A stretch of DNA of 5,851 nucleotides from Flavobacteriales bacterium UBA2040 (GTDB taxonomy: Bacteria > Bacteroidota > Bacteroidia > Flavobacteriales_D > Crocinitomicaceae): positions 1 through 5,851 of the forward strand of contig DDBE01000219.1 of NCBI GenBank assembly GCA_002332715.1. The letters are read 5' to 3'. The translations under genes and the position numbers were made by a program. This document shows, in pieces, positions 1 through 5,209 of this stretch. The notes beneath the pieces were generated by a model. The model saw only the letters and a program-made list of their open reading frames with translations, searched no databases and was not told the DNA's origin. The first letter of the stretch is position 1. Each line of letters opens with the position of its first letter.

Positions 1-55
1 TTTTTTACAATGACAAGAGGTTTTATGAAAAAAAAATAAAATTATTTTTCGAACC

Positions 56-84
56 AATTAATTGACATTGACTGTCAGCTAATT
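56..84. repeat. Imperfect inverted repeat downstream of pfkA
   Basis: Two 12-base arms (56-67 and 73-84) flank a 5-base centre. Ten of the twelve positions are Watson-Crick pairs, including an uninterrupted core TGACA/TGTCA. It lies about 40 bases past the pfkA stop codon, so it could be the hairpin of a weak terminator or an operator for something left of the window. No U-tract follows directly on either strand, which argues against a strong intrinsic terminator. The rest of 1-122 is AT-rich, and I see no convincing gene in it. Confidence 0.3.
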
Positions 85-122
85 ATCTCTTAAAATAATA
101 TGAAGAATTATTAAATAGCTAG

Positions 123-1090
123 TTAGGTTTTCAACTTATCGATCAAATACATCTTGGACATATAAGGTTGACTATGCAGTTTAATGCTTTCGATTAATGA
201 ATTTGTGACCAATTCCTCCCCTTTGACGCCAATCATTATATTGAATTGACCATTTATTAGAAGCTCAACAGCACGACTTCCCATTCTTGTAGCAATAATT
301 CTATTCGCAGCCGCTGGTGATCCGCCTCTTTGAATGTGGCCGAGAATACTTGTCCACATTTGATAATTTGGCAGATGCGGTTTTACTTTTTCGACAATTT
401 CAAGCGCTCCACTGGCATCATCTCCTTCAGCGACGATAATAATAATACTACGTCTTCCTTTATTGCTTTCTTTTATATTTTCAACTAATTCTTTTATATC
501 GGTAATTTCTTCAGGAATAAGAACATCTTCAGATCCAGTGGCAATAGTACTGTTCAATAAGATAAAGCCTGCATCTCTTCCCATGACCTCAACAAAAAAT
601 ATGCGATGATGACTAGAAACGGTATCTCTAATTTTATCAATTGCGCTAACAACGGTATTCAATGCTGTGTCATATCCTATAGTATGATCCGTTCCAAAAA
701 TATCATTGTCAATAGTCCCAGGAATACCAATTATAGGAATTCTCATTTCTTTTGACAATTGTCCGGCACCAACAAAACTTCCATCACCACCAATGACAAT
801 TAAACCATCTACTTTTTACTTCGTCAAGTAATCAATCGCTTCTTGCCTGCCTAGTTGAGTTCGAAAATCATCCGATCTGGCAGTCCCTAATATAGTACCA
901 CCTGTTTGAATGATGCTGTCCACATCGGCATAGGTCATACTTCTTCCTTGACCTTACATCATACCTGGCATCCGTCTTCAACTCCTAAAACAGAAATATC
1001 TTTATTCAATGCCGTTTTCACAACCGCTCTTACACAAGCGTTCATTCCAGGAGCATCTCCACCTGATGTTTTTAATGCGATTTTATTCAT
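123..1090 (-). pseudogene. pfkA: ATP-dependent 6-phosphofructokinase, disrupted by one frameshift and two in-frame stops
   Basis: The intact family phosphorylates fructose 6-phosphate to fructose 1,6-bisphosphate with ATP in cytosolic glycolysis. The frame begins at an ATG (1088-1090) with residues 8-17 reading [10 protein letters not shown], the nucleotide-binding loop. It continues with GGTILGTARSDDF, GGDGS (about 101-105) and PGTIDND, whose first Asp (about 128) is the usual catalytic base, then ends in a normal C-terminus. Restored, it would be about 322 residues, the usual bacterial length. Three lesions break it: one base missing in the Gln codon at about residue 42 (near 966-970), TAA at codon 46 (954-956) and TAA at codon 92 (816-818). 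The longest open piece starts at an internal TTG (758) and lacks the N-terminal nucleotide-binding loop, so it is unlikely to be active. Conservation outside the lesions is excellent, so this is either a very recent pseudogene or a stretch of sequence errors. Identification is firm; true inactivity is not. Confidence 0.9.
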
Positions 1091-1094
1091 TATG

Positions 1095-1123
1095 TTGAAA
1101 TGGAAAATAAATTTTACTACAAT
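1095..1123 (+). promoter_or_regulatory. Candidate promoter for the sigma-factor operon
   Basis: TTGAAA (1095-1100) and TACAAT (1118-1123) are separated by exactly 17 bases, and each matches the general sigma-70 hexamers at five of six positions. Transcription would start near 1130 and give a leader of roughly 45 bases before the ATG at 1176. Bacteroidota housekeeping promoters usually follow a different TTTG / TAnnTTTG pattern, which is not clearly present, so the match may be chance in AT-rich DNA. The pfkA start lies only a few bases upstream on the other strand, so any promoter here sits in a shared divergent region. Confidence 0.35.
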
Positions 1124-1175
1124 TTAATCAAGATTTTATGGAAAAAACCGAATCATTACATCTATATTTAAAACA

Positions 1176-1739
1176 ATGATAATTCAAAGGAGGAAATATA
1201 GATTGTTAAGCGATGAAGATTTAGTTCTTGCTTATGCATCGAAGCCATCGAGAGATATTATGTATGTATTGTATGAGCGTTACGGCCATTTGGTTCTTGG
1301 CCTTTGCATCAAGTATTTAAAACAAGTTCAAAATGCAGAGGATATGTGTGCAAGTATTTTTGAGAAACTTCCTTCTTTATTAATAAAACATGAGGTAAGA
1401 TACTTCAAATCGTGGTTGTATAAAGTGAGCAGAAACGAATGCTTGATGGAGTTGAGAAAGAAGAATTCGAAGTTCTCTGAAATGGAAGAAACTAAAATTG
1501 TTGATGAAGACAATTTGGGGTTGGAAGAAAAAAAGAAACAGGAAGCAGAAATTAACCACATGGAATCTGCTTTGTCTAAATTAAAAGAAAATCAAAAGCA
1601 ATGTATAACCTTATTTTATTTAGAAGAGAAAAGTTATCAAGAAATAAGCATCGCATTGTCGATGTCAATAAAAGCCGTGAAAAGCCACATTCAAAATGGT
1701 AAACGGAAATTAAAAATTGTAATGGAGGCGAAACCATGA
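1176..1739 (+). CDS. ECF-type RNA polymerase sigma factor (sigma-70 family)
   Basis: A 187-residue alternative sigma factor that would direct RNA polymerase to a small regulon, probably controlled by the membrane protein encoded next to it. Region 2 spans about residues 30-97 (LYERYGHLVLGLCIKYLK, then EDMCASIFEKL and FKSWLYKVSRNECLMELRKK). An acidic linker (about 98-128) leads to region 4 (about 130-182), whose helix-turn-helix reads QKQCITLFYLEEKSYQEIS followed by KAVKSHIQNGKRKLK. Length and order fit small two-domain ECF sigma factors of Bacteroidota. I chose the ATG at 1176 because relatives, as I recall them, carry a short basic stretch (here RRKYR) before LSDEEL. A TTG at 1203 behind an excellent Shine-Dalgarno sequence is a serious alternative giving 178 residues. 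The TGA stop overlaps the next start (ATGA), which indicates translational coupling. The target promoter and inducing signal cannot be read from the sequence. Confidence 0.93.
   Translation: MIIQRRKYRLLSDEDLVLAYASKPSRDIMYVLYERYGHLVLGLCIKYLKQVQNAEDMCASIFEKLPSLLIKHEVRYFKSWLYKVSRNECLMELRKKNSKFSEMEETKIVDEDNLGLEEKKKQEAEINHMESALSKLKENQKQCITLFYLEEKSYQEISIALSMSIKAVKSHIQNGKRKLKIVMEAKP
1186..1193 (+). promoter_or_regulatory. Strong Shine-Dalgarno sequence that may decide the sigma-factor start
   Basis: AAAGGAGG lies 9 bases before an in-frame TTG (1203-1205), whose product would begin at the conserved LSDEDLV. The ATG at 1176 has no such motif upstream. The next gene also has a GGAGG, so this organism uses Shine-Dalgarno pairing at least sometimes. 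If the ATG is the real start, the motif is simply part of the codons for Gln-Arg-Arg-Lys. Confidence 0.4.
1724..1728 (+). promoter_or_regulatory. Ribosome binding site of the membrane TPR-like gene
   Basis: GGAGG lies inside the last codons of the sigma-factor gene, 7 bases before the ATG at 1736. It supports that start and the reading that the two genes are translated as a coupled pair. Confidence 0.65.
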
Positions 1740-2797
1740 GCAAGGAAGAATTATATAACAGTTTGAAATCGAATTCACCAATTTCGAGGAAGGATATCGA
1801 CAAACATTTATCGGGAGATCATGAATTGAACTCAGCTGAACTAGAGAACTTCGAAAAGGAAGCAATTGAAGGTTGGCGTTCCAGCTCATCAAGAAAGGTG
1901 AGTATGAAAAATTTGGATCGGAAATTTGCACACTCAGATTTCGGCTGGTGGATTGCAGGAAGTATATCAGTCCTTGGTTTGGTGGCCTTTTTCTATTTCA
2001 ATCCATTTTCATCGACGATTATCTCATCACAAACCAATCGAACTGTCGAAAACAAAAACTACATTGAGGAAACAGACTTATTCATCGCCGAAAAGTATGA
2101 CACCTTAATAGAGGATGAAGGTGACAATAAAAAAGAGATTAAACTTCTACAAGTAATTCAAGAATATCAACCCACCATTTTTAAAGAAGGAAAAGTTGAA
2201 GAACCTATTGTAATTGAAAAGCTACCCATTTTAGAGGTAAAACCGAATTTGAACGAGAAACCTGTCTCTATTTCAACCAAACGAAAAATCAAAGAAATTT
2301 ATTTGTCAAATTTTAAACTCGTTGATTACAGAGTCTTGAGAAGCAAACCAAAAATTGAAACTAGACAGCTCGATTTGACAGGAACAGCCGCTAACAAAGA
2401 GCATAAAAATACCGAAGATAACAATGAACCCGTTTGGAGAAAAGTGGATGTTCCGTATTATGATTTCATTGAAAAGAGCATGTATATCTTAAACAAAAAT
2501 GGGATGAAGAAATCGCTCGCTCGATTTGAGGTAATACTGACTACCTATCCGGATGACATTAACGCTTTGTTTTATTGTGGTTTTGCTTTTTATAATTTGG
2601 GCGATTATGATCAATCGATATCTTATTTTTCGAAAGTGATAAAAAGTGAGATAGCTAATTTTGATGAAGAAGCCATGTGGTATATGGGGCTGAGTTATGA
2701 GAAAAAAGGAGACAATATACGAGCTCGCAATATTTTCCTAACTATATCCAGGAGCACATCCTATTATGCTGACCAAGCGAAAGAAAAAATAAAATAA
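1736..2797 (+). CDS. Single-pass membrane protein with TPR-like C-terminus, probable anti-sigma factor or sigma-linked sensor
   Basis: A 353-residue protein whose start overlaps the sigma-factor stop by 4 bp. The N-terminal 68 residues are hydrophilic and should be cytoplasmic. Residues 17-47 (ISRKDIDKHLSGD...FEKEAIEGW) resemble the short helical segment at the N-terminus of many Bacteroidota anti-sigma proteins, but lack the His/Cys zinc motif of the ZAS type. One membrane helix follows at about 70-90 (WWIAGSISVLGLVAFFYF). The Lys/Glu-rich stretch 100-240 looks like a disordered periplasmic linker. Residues about 245-352 hold two to three TPR-like helical hairpins, e.g. INALFYCGFAFYNLGDYDQS and EEAMWYMGLSYEKKGD. 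I infer that the N-terminus holds the sigma factor and the periplasmic repeats sense a partner or envelope state. The topology and pairing are visible; anti-sigma activity is inferred, and a positive regulator or structural protein is possible. Confidence 0.8.
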   Translation: MSKEELYNSLKSNSPISRKDIDKHLSGDHELNSAELENFEKEAIEGWRSSSSRKVSMKNLDRKFAHSDFGWWIAGSISVLGLVAFFYFNPFSSTIISSQTNRTVENKNYIEETDLFIAEKYDTLIEDEGDNKKEIKLLQVIQEYQPTIFKEGKVEEPIVIEKLPILEVKPNLNEKPVSISTKRKIKEIYLSNFKLVDYRVLRSKPKIETRQLDLTGTAANKEHKNTEDNNEPVWRKVDVPYYDFIEKSMYILNKNGMKKSLARFEVILTTYPDDINALFYCGFAFYNLGDYDQSISYFSKVIKSEIANFDEEAMWYMGLSYEKKGDNIRARNIFLTISRSTSYYADQAKEKIK

Positions 2798-2860
2798 AAT
2801 TGTCTTGCGAATAGCATAGAAAATCACATAATTTATCGGAAATCTCATTAAAAGCTAAAT

Positions 2861-3517
2861 ATGAAAAATATACTCTCAATCGGTTTACCAATTTGTTTTG
2901 GTATCAGTTTAATGCTGGGTTCATGTGCACGAGACAATTCAGTTGCATCGAATTATAAAATTCAAAAAAGAAAATATAACTCAGGTTATCATATAGCATT
3001 TAATAAAAAGAAAAAATCTATTCAAGATGAGCAGATAATTGAAAAGCAGGAGTTCGCAGTCTCAAACACCCAAACTCAGGAAGCTACAAAACAGACGTTT
3101 GCAGTCGTTGAGAATGAGAAAACAACGGATAACATTTTTCAAACTGAGGAGTTAACAATAGATCAACCGATTTCAGTTGCCAATGAGTCGAATGCCTTTA
3201 CAGAGCAAGAGAGGTCAGTTTCGACCATGAATCATGCCTTTTTTAGCAATCAATCGGAGAAGAGTACCAAATCAAACCTGAAAACGCTGATTATAAGTCA
3301 TAAGCAGAAAATTAAGGAATTGAAAAAAAGTAGTTCTTCTGATTTAGATTCTATACTTTATATCATTCTTTGTATTCTAATACCCTTCCTTGCAGTTGGT
3401 TTAGCTACAGATTGGGATTTAACAAAAACTGTTATTGCATTATTATTGAGTATAATCTTTTGGATCCCAGGAATAATTTACGCAGTCATTATTTGTAGTC
3501 AAGAGGGGGTGATTTAG
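2861..3517 (+). CDS. Lipoprotein with C-terminal YqaE/Pmp3-family membrane domain
   Basis: A 218-residue protein. The N-terminus is a lipoprotein signal peptide: KN, a hydrophobic core (4-19) and a lipobox LGSC with the acylated Cys at 22. Residues 34-47 (IQKRKYNSGYHIAF) match a short motif that I recall after the signal in related Bacteroidota proteins. A long polar, Gln/Glu/Thr-rich linker (50-160) follows. The C-terminus (164-212) has two membrane helices in the YqaE/Pmp3 pattern: ILYIILCILIPFLAVGLATD, then a hydrophobic stretch ending FWIPGIIYAVII. Pmp3 proteins are small membrane proteins linked in yeast to ion homeostasis and membrane potential; the bacterial role is poorly defined. The 63-bp gap after the TPR-like gene has no clear terminator, so co-transcription is plausible. 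No Shine-Dalgarno is visible before the ATG. A role as target or effector of the sigma factor is inference from position only. Confidence 0.85.
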   Translation: MKNILSIGLPICFGISLMLGSCARDNSVASNYKIQKRKYNSGYHIAFNKKKKSIQDEQIIEKQEFAVSNTQTQEATKQTFAVVENEKTTDNIFQTEELTIDQPISVANESNAFTEQERSVSTMNHAFFSNQSEKSTKSNLKTLIISHKQKIKELKKSSSSDLDSILYIILCILIPFLAVGLATDWDLTKTVIALLLSIIFWIPGIIYAVIICSQEGVI

Positions 3518-3523
3518 ATATTC

Positions 3524-3547
3524 TTTTTACATTAGTTAATGTCGGAA
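3524..3547. terminator. Weak hairpin in the convergent gap after the Pmp3 lipoprotein gene
   Basis: The palindrome ACATTA-GT-TAATGT (3529-3542) lies 11 bases past the lipoprotein stop codon. It is flanked by TTTT on the left and GGAA on the right, which can extend the stem with wobble pairs across one mismatch. The stem is almost all A/T and has no T-run after it on the plus strand, so a role as terminator is only suggested by its place between convergent genes. Confidence 0.22.
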
Positions 3548-3562
3548 AATATTCTGGTTCGA

Positions 3563-3583
3563 AAAAGGATAGAAACACCTTTT
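3563..3583 (-). terminator. Possible intrinsic terminator of the paa genes
   Basis: On the minus strand a 6-bp stem AAAAGG / CCTTTT with a 9-base loop begins inside the paaH stop codon and continues into a short T-run (CCTTTTTC). Position and U-run fit an intrinsic terminator, but the stem has only two G-C pairs, so it would be weak. Confidence 0.3.
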
Positions 3584-4721
3584 AAGAATTCACTTTTCTT
3601 CTCAATAATGGGTTGGGCCGGTAACGATCTTCTCCATATTCGTAGAATAATGTTTCCAATTGGTTGAATACTTTTTTCAAACCGATTTCGTCTGCCCATA
3701 CCAATAGACCTTTGGGGTAATTTACTCCTTTGGTCATGGCTTTGTCAATATCTTCGGACGAAGCTACTTGCATAAACACCGCATCAAATGCTTCGTTGAT
3801 TAACATGGCAAGAATCCGGTCCAGAATTTTTTGACCTAAAATTGGATCTTTGTTCGGCTCGGGTTGAATTGCTCCTTCCCCATAATCGAAATAGCCTCGA
3901 CCTGATTTTCTGCCTAAATATCCAGCCTCAGAATGACGACGTTGTGTAAATGAAGGTTTGAATCGAGGATCATAATAAAATGCAGCGAAGACAGATTCAG
4001 TTACCGCATAGTTCACATCATTTCCAATGTAGTCCATCAAGGTGAACGGTCCCATTCTGAAATCACCTAATTCAGTCATGGCCCAATCGATAGTAGCAAA
4101 ATCGGCAATTCCTTCTTCATAAATCCGCAGCGCTTCACCATAAAATGGACGTGCAACACGATTAACGATAAATCCAGGTGTGTCTTTGCAAACTACAGTC
4201 GATTTTCCCCAAGAATCAATCAAGTTTTTAGCTGTTTTTAATGTTTTTTCTGAAGTTTGAACAGCAGGAATAATTTCAACTAAAGGCATTAGCGGAGCTG
4301 GATTGAAAAAATGAATGCCAAGAATTCGATCTGGATTCTTTAGAGCTGAGCCGATTGAGGCAATGGATAAGGAAGAAGTGTTGCTGGCTAAAATACATTC
4401 GGTAGAAACGATACTTTCCATTTTAGAAAACACCTTATGTTTCACTTCCAATTTCTCAACGATTGCTTCTATTACCAAACTACAGCCTTTGAAATCGGCC
4501 ATATCCGTGGTATACGTTATTCTTCCTTGAATATTGATTTTATCGTCCGAAGAAATTCTGTCCTTTTCAACCAAACGGTTCAAGATTTTATTCAAATCAT
4601 CCTCCGCTTTGTTCAATGCTTCTTGACTTACATCTACGAGAATTGTTTCGTGTTCGTTTTGCGCTGCTACTTGTGCTATGCCTGAACCCATCGTTCCGGC
4701 TCCGAGTATTCCTATTTTCAT
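3582..4721 (-). CDS. paaH: 3-hydroxyacyl-CoA dehydrogenase, PaaH type
   Basis: A cytosolic NAD-dependent enzyme of 379 residues that in the phenylacetate pathway oxidises 3-hydroxyadipyl-CoA to 3-oxoadipyl-CoA. The N-terminal Rossmann fold opens with GAGTMGSGIA (G7, G9, G12 bind NAD). Catalytic positions are in place: Ser116 in SNTSSLSI, His137 in GIHFFNPAP, Glu149 in PLVEII and Asn187 in GFIVNRVARP. The C-terminal dehydrogenase domain is duplicated: GPFTLMDYIGNDVNYAVTES (224-243) and a second copy from about 300 with INEAFDAV, DIDKAMTKGVNYPKG and YGEDRYRPNPLLRR. These details, especially NRVARP, DVNYAVT and YGEDRYRP, match E. coli PaaH rather than the fused FadB or short 3-hydroxybutyryl-CoA enzymes. 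It is about 100 residues shorter than the E. coli protein, which has extra sequence between the two C-terminal copies. The neighbouring paaG supports the assignment. No Shine-Dalgarno precedes the ATG; the upstream sequence is A/T-rich. Confidence 0.92.
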   Translation of the reverse strand: MKIGILGAGTMGSGIAQVAAQNEHETILVDVSQEALNKAEDDLNKILNRLVEKDRISSDDKINIQGRITYTTDMADFKGCSLVIEAIVEKLEVKHKVFSKMESIVSTECILASNTSSLSIASIGSALKNPDRILGIHFFNPAPLMPLVEIIPAVQTSEKTLKTAKNLIDSWGKSTVVCKDTPGFIVNRVARPFYGEALRIYEEGIADFATIDWAMTELGDFRMGPFTLMDYIGNDVNYAVTESVFAAFYYDPRFKPSFTQRRHSEAGYLGRKSGRGYFDYGEGAIQPEPNKDPILGQKILDRILAMLINEAFDAVFMQVASSEDIDKAMTKGVNYPKGLLVWADEIGLKKVFNQLETLFYEYGEDRYRPNPLLRRKVNS

Positions 4722-4741
4722 TTTAAATAAATTTGAATTCA

Positions 4742-4763
4742 GAAATAAGAAGTAAGAAATCTG
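4742..4763. repeat. Left inverted-repeat arm flanking the four-helix-bundle gene
   Basis: This 22-base arm is the reverse complement of 5188-5209 with one mismatch (4752 against 5199). Together with the base before it (4741), it consists of three AGAARTA-like heptads: AGAAATA, AGAAGTA and AGAAATC. It lies 20 bp upstream of the paaH start codon. Confidence 0.8.
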
Positions 4764-4775
4764 CTAGCCAGATTT
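4757..4775 (-). terminator. Hairpin at the end of the four-helix-bundle gene, possible terminator
   Basis: A perfect 7-bp stem AAATCTG / CAGATTT with a 5-base loop overlaps the stop codon (4774-4776). On the minus strand it is followed by pyrimidine-rich CTTACTTCTTATTTC. It could terminate or attenuate transcription between paaG and paaH. One arm is shared with the left inverted repeat, so this local hairpin and the long-range stem would compete. Confidence 0.42.
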
Positions 4776-5118
4776 ACATTATCTTATTATTCATTTTCTT
4801 TATTGAGGATACGAAGATAGCGGTTAATTCGTTTGCTTCTTTCAGAATGCTTGTTGAGTTTAACCATTTCTTGTCTTCAATTATTTCTAACCAAAAACAA
4901 CTTTCATCTGATTTTTCAAGTACAATTCTCAATTTGGCGATAAATTCTCTATCAGATCTTGCTCTGCAGGCAGCTCGATAGTTTGCTCCAATAGATGTTC
5001 CCGAGCGAATTAATTGATTTTGGACAACCCTTTGGGCAGATGTACTATTCAACTTTTCAGTCAAATCAATAATAGAAAGTGTAAATGATTTAGTTCTTGA
5101 TTTAAGTTCAACACTCAT
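4774..5118 (-). CDS. Four-helix-bundle protein of the 23S rRNA intervening-sequence (S23/TIGR02436) family
   Basis: A 114-residue protein, the usual family length. The family core is clear: QLIRSGTSIGANYRAACRAR (35-54), then SDREFIAKLRIVLEKSDES (55-73) and FWLEII (75-80). A helical N-terminus (LKSRTKSFTLSIIDLTEKLN) and an amphipathic C-terminal helix (90-109) complete the predicted bundle. Members form pentameric bundles; some are encoded inside 23S rRNA intervening sequences, and the accessory protein Avd of diversity-generating retroelements has a related fold. No catalytic residues are known for the standalone members, and the cellular role is unknown. It shares the strand of the flanking paa genes but has no part in phenylacetate chemistry, which fits an inserted unit. 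No template repeat or reverse transcriptase is present here, so an Avd role is not supported. No Shine-Dalgarno is visible before the ATG. Confidence 0.88.
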   Translation of the reverse strand: MSVELKSRTKSFTLSIIDLTEKLNSTSAQRVVQNQLIRSGTSIGANYRAACRARSDREFIAKLRIVLEKSDESCFWLEIIEDKKWLNSTSILKEANELTAIFVSSIKKMNNKIM

Positions 5119-5187
5119 ACTAGTAGAAATTAGAAGGTTTATCTAGAATTTAAGAAAAATTATTCGTTTAACAACTAACCTCTAATT

Positions 5188-5209
5188 CAGATTTCTTATT
5201 TCTTATTTC
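5188..5209. repeat. Right inverted-repeat arm flanking the four-helix-bundle gene
   Basis: This is the partner of 4742-4763, matching at 21 of 22 bases. On the plus strand it carries ATTTCTT, ATTTCTT and ATTTCCT in tandem from 5191. The third unit runs into the paaG stop codon, so the repeat tract and the end of paaG are contiguous. AATTCAGA occurs just inside this arm (5184-5191) and again at the outer edge of the left arm (4736-4743). Confidence 0.8.

Larger units (their letters stand above)
4742..5209 (-). mobile_element. IVS-like insertion unit: inverted repeats enclosing a four-helix-bundle gene
   Basis: The 468-bp block fills nearly the whole gap between paaG and paaH. Its right edge touches the paaG stop codon (5210-5212), and only 20 bp separate its left edge from the paaH start. 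Without it, paaG and paaH would be adjacent with normal operon spacing. The 22-bp ends are inverted repeats with one mismatch and enclose one gene of the family found in 23S rRNA intervening sequences, which are likewise bounded by complementary ends that pair in RNA. I see no transposase and no certain target-site duplication, so movement is inferred from architecture. Confidence 0.5.

Noticed and set aside
1..39. Possible C-terminal tail of a plus-strand gene ending in Met and three Lys with TAA at 37-39
   Set aside because: Only 12 codons are visible and they contain no recognisable motif, so it cannot be told from chance.
816..956. Stop-codon readthrough or recoding (including selenocysteine for the paaG TGA) to rescue pfkA and paaG
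   Set aside because: Both TAA and TGA would need recoding, while TAA, TAG and TGA all end other genes here normally. The paaG site is a conserved Gly, not a redox residue, and pfkA also needs a frameshift.
906..1127. Plus-strand open frame opposite the 5' part of pfkA
   Set aside because: It is antisense to a clearly recognised pfkA N-terminus and its translation looks like no protein family.
2805..2832. Promoter-like TTGCGA and CATAAT, 16 bases apart, before the Pmp3 lipoprotein gene
   Set aside because: The match is poor in the -35 part and expected by chance in this AT-rich gap; the gene can also be read from the upstream operon.
1150..2860. Similar CGAATCATTA and CGGAAATCTCATTA stretches before the sigma gene and before the lipoprotein gene, as a shared autoregulated promoter
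   Set aside because: The alignment needs gaps and the shared bases are mostly A/T, so two copies are too little evidence.
4774..5118. Avd accessory protein of a diversity-generating retroelement
   Set aside because: No reverse transcriptase, template repeat or variable repeat is present in the window; standalone members of the family are common.
4736..5191. AATTCAGA at both edges as a target-site duplication of the four-helix-bundle unit
   Set aside because: One copy lies outside the left arm but the other lies inside the right arm, so they do not flank the unit as a duplication should.
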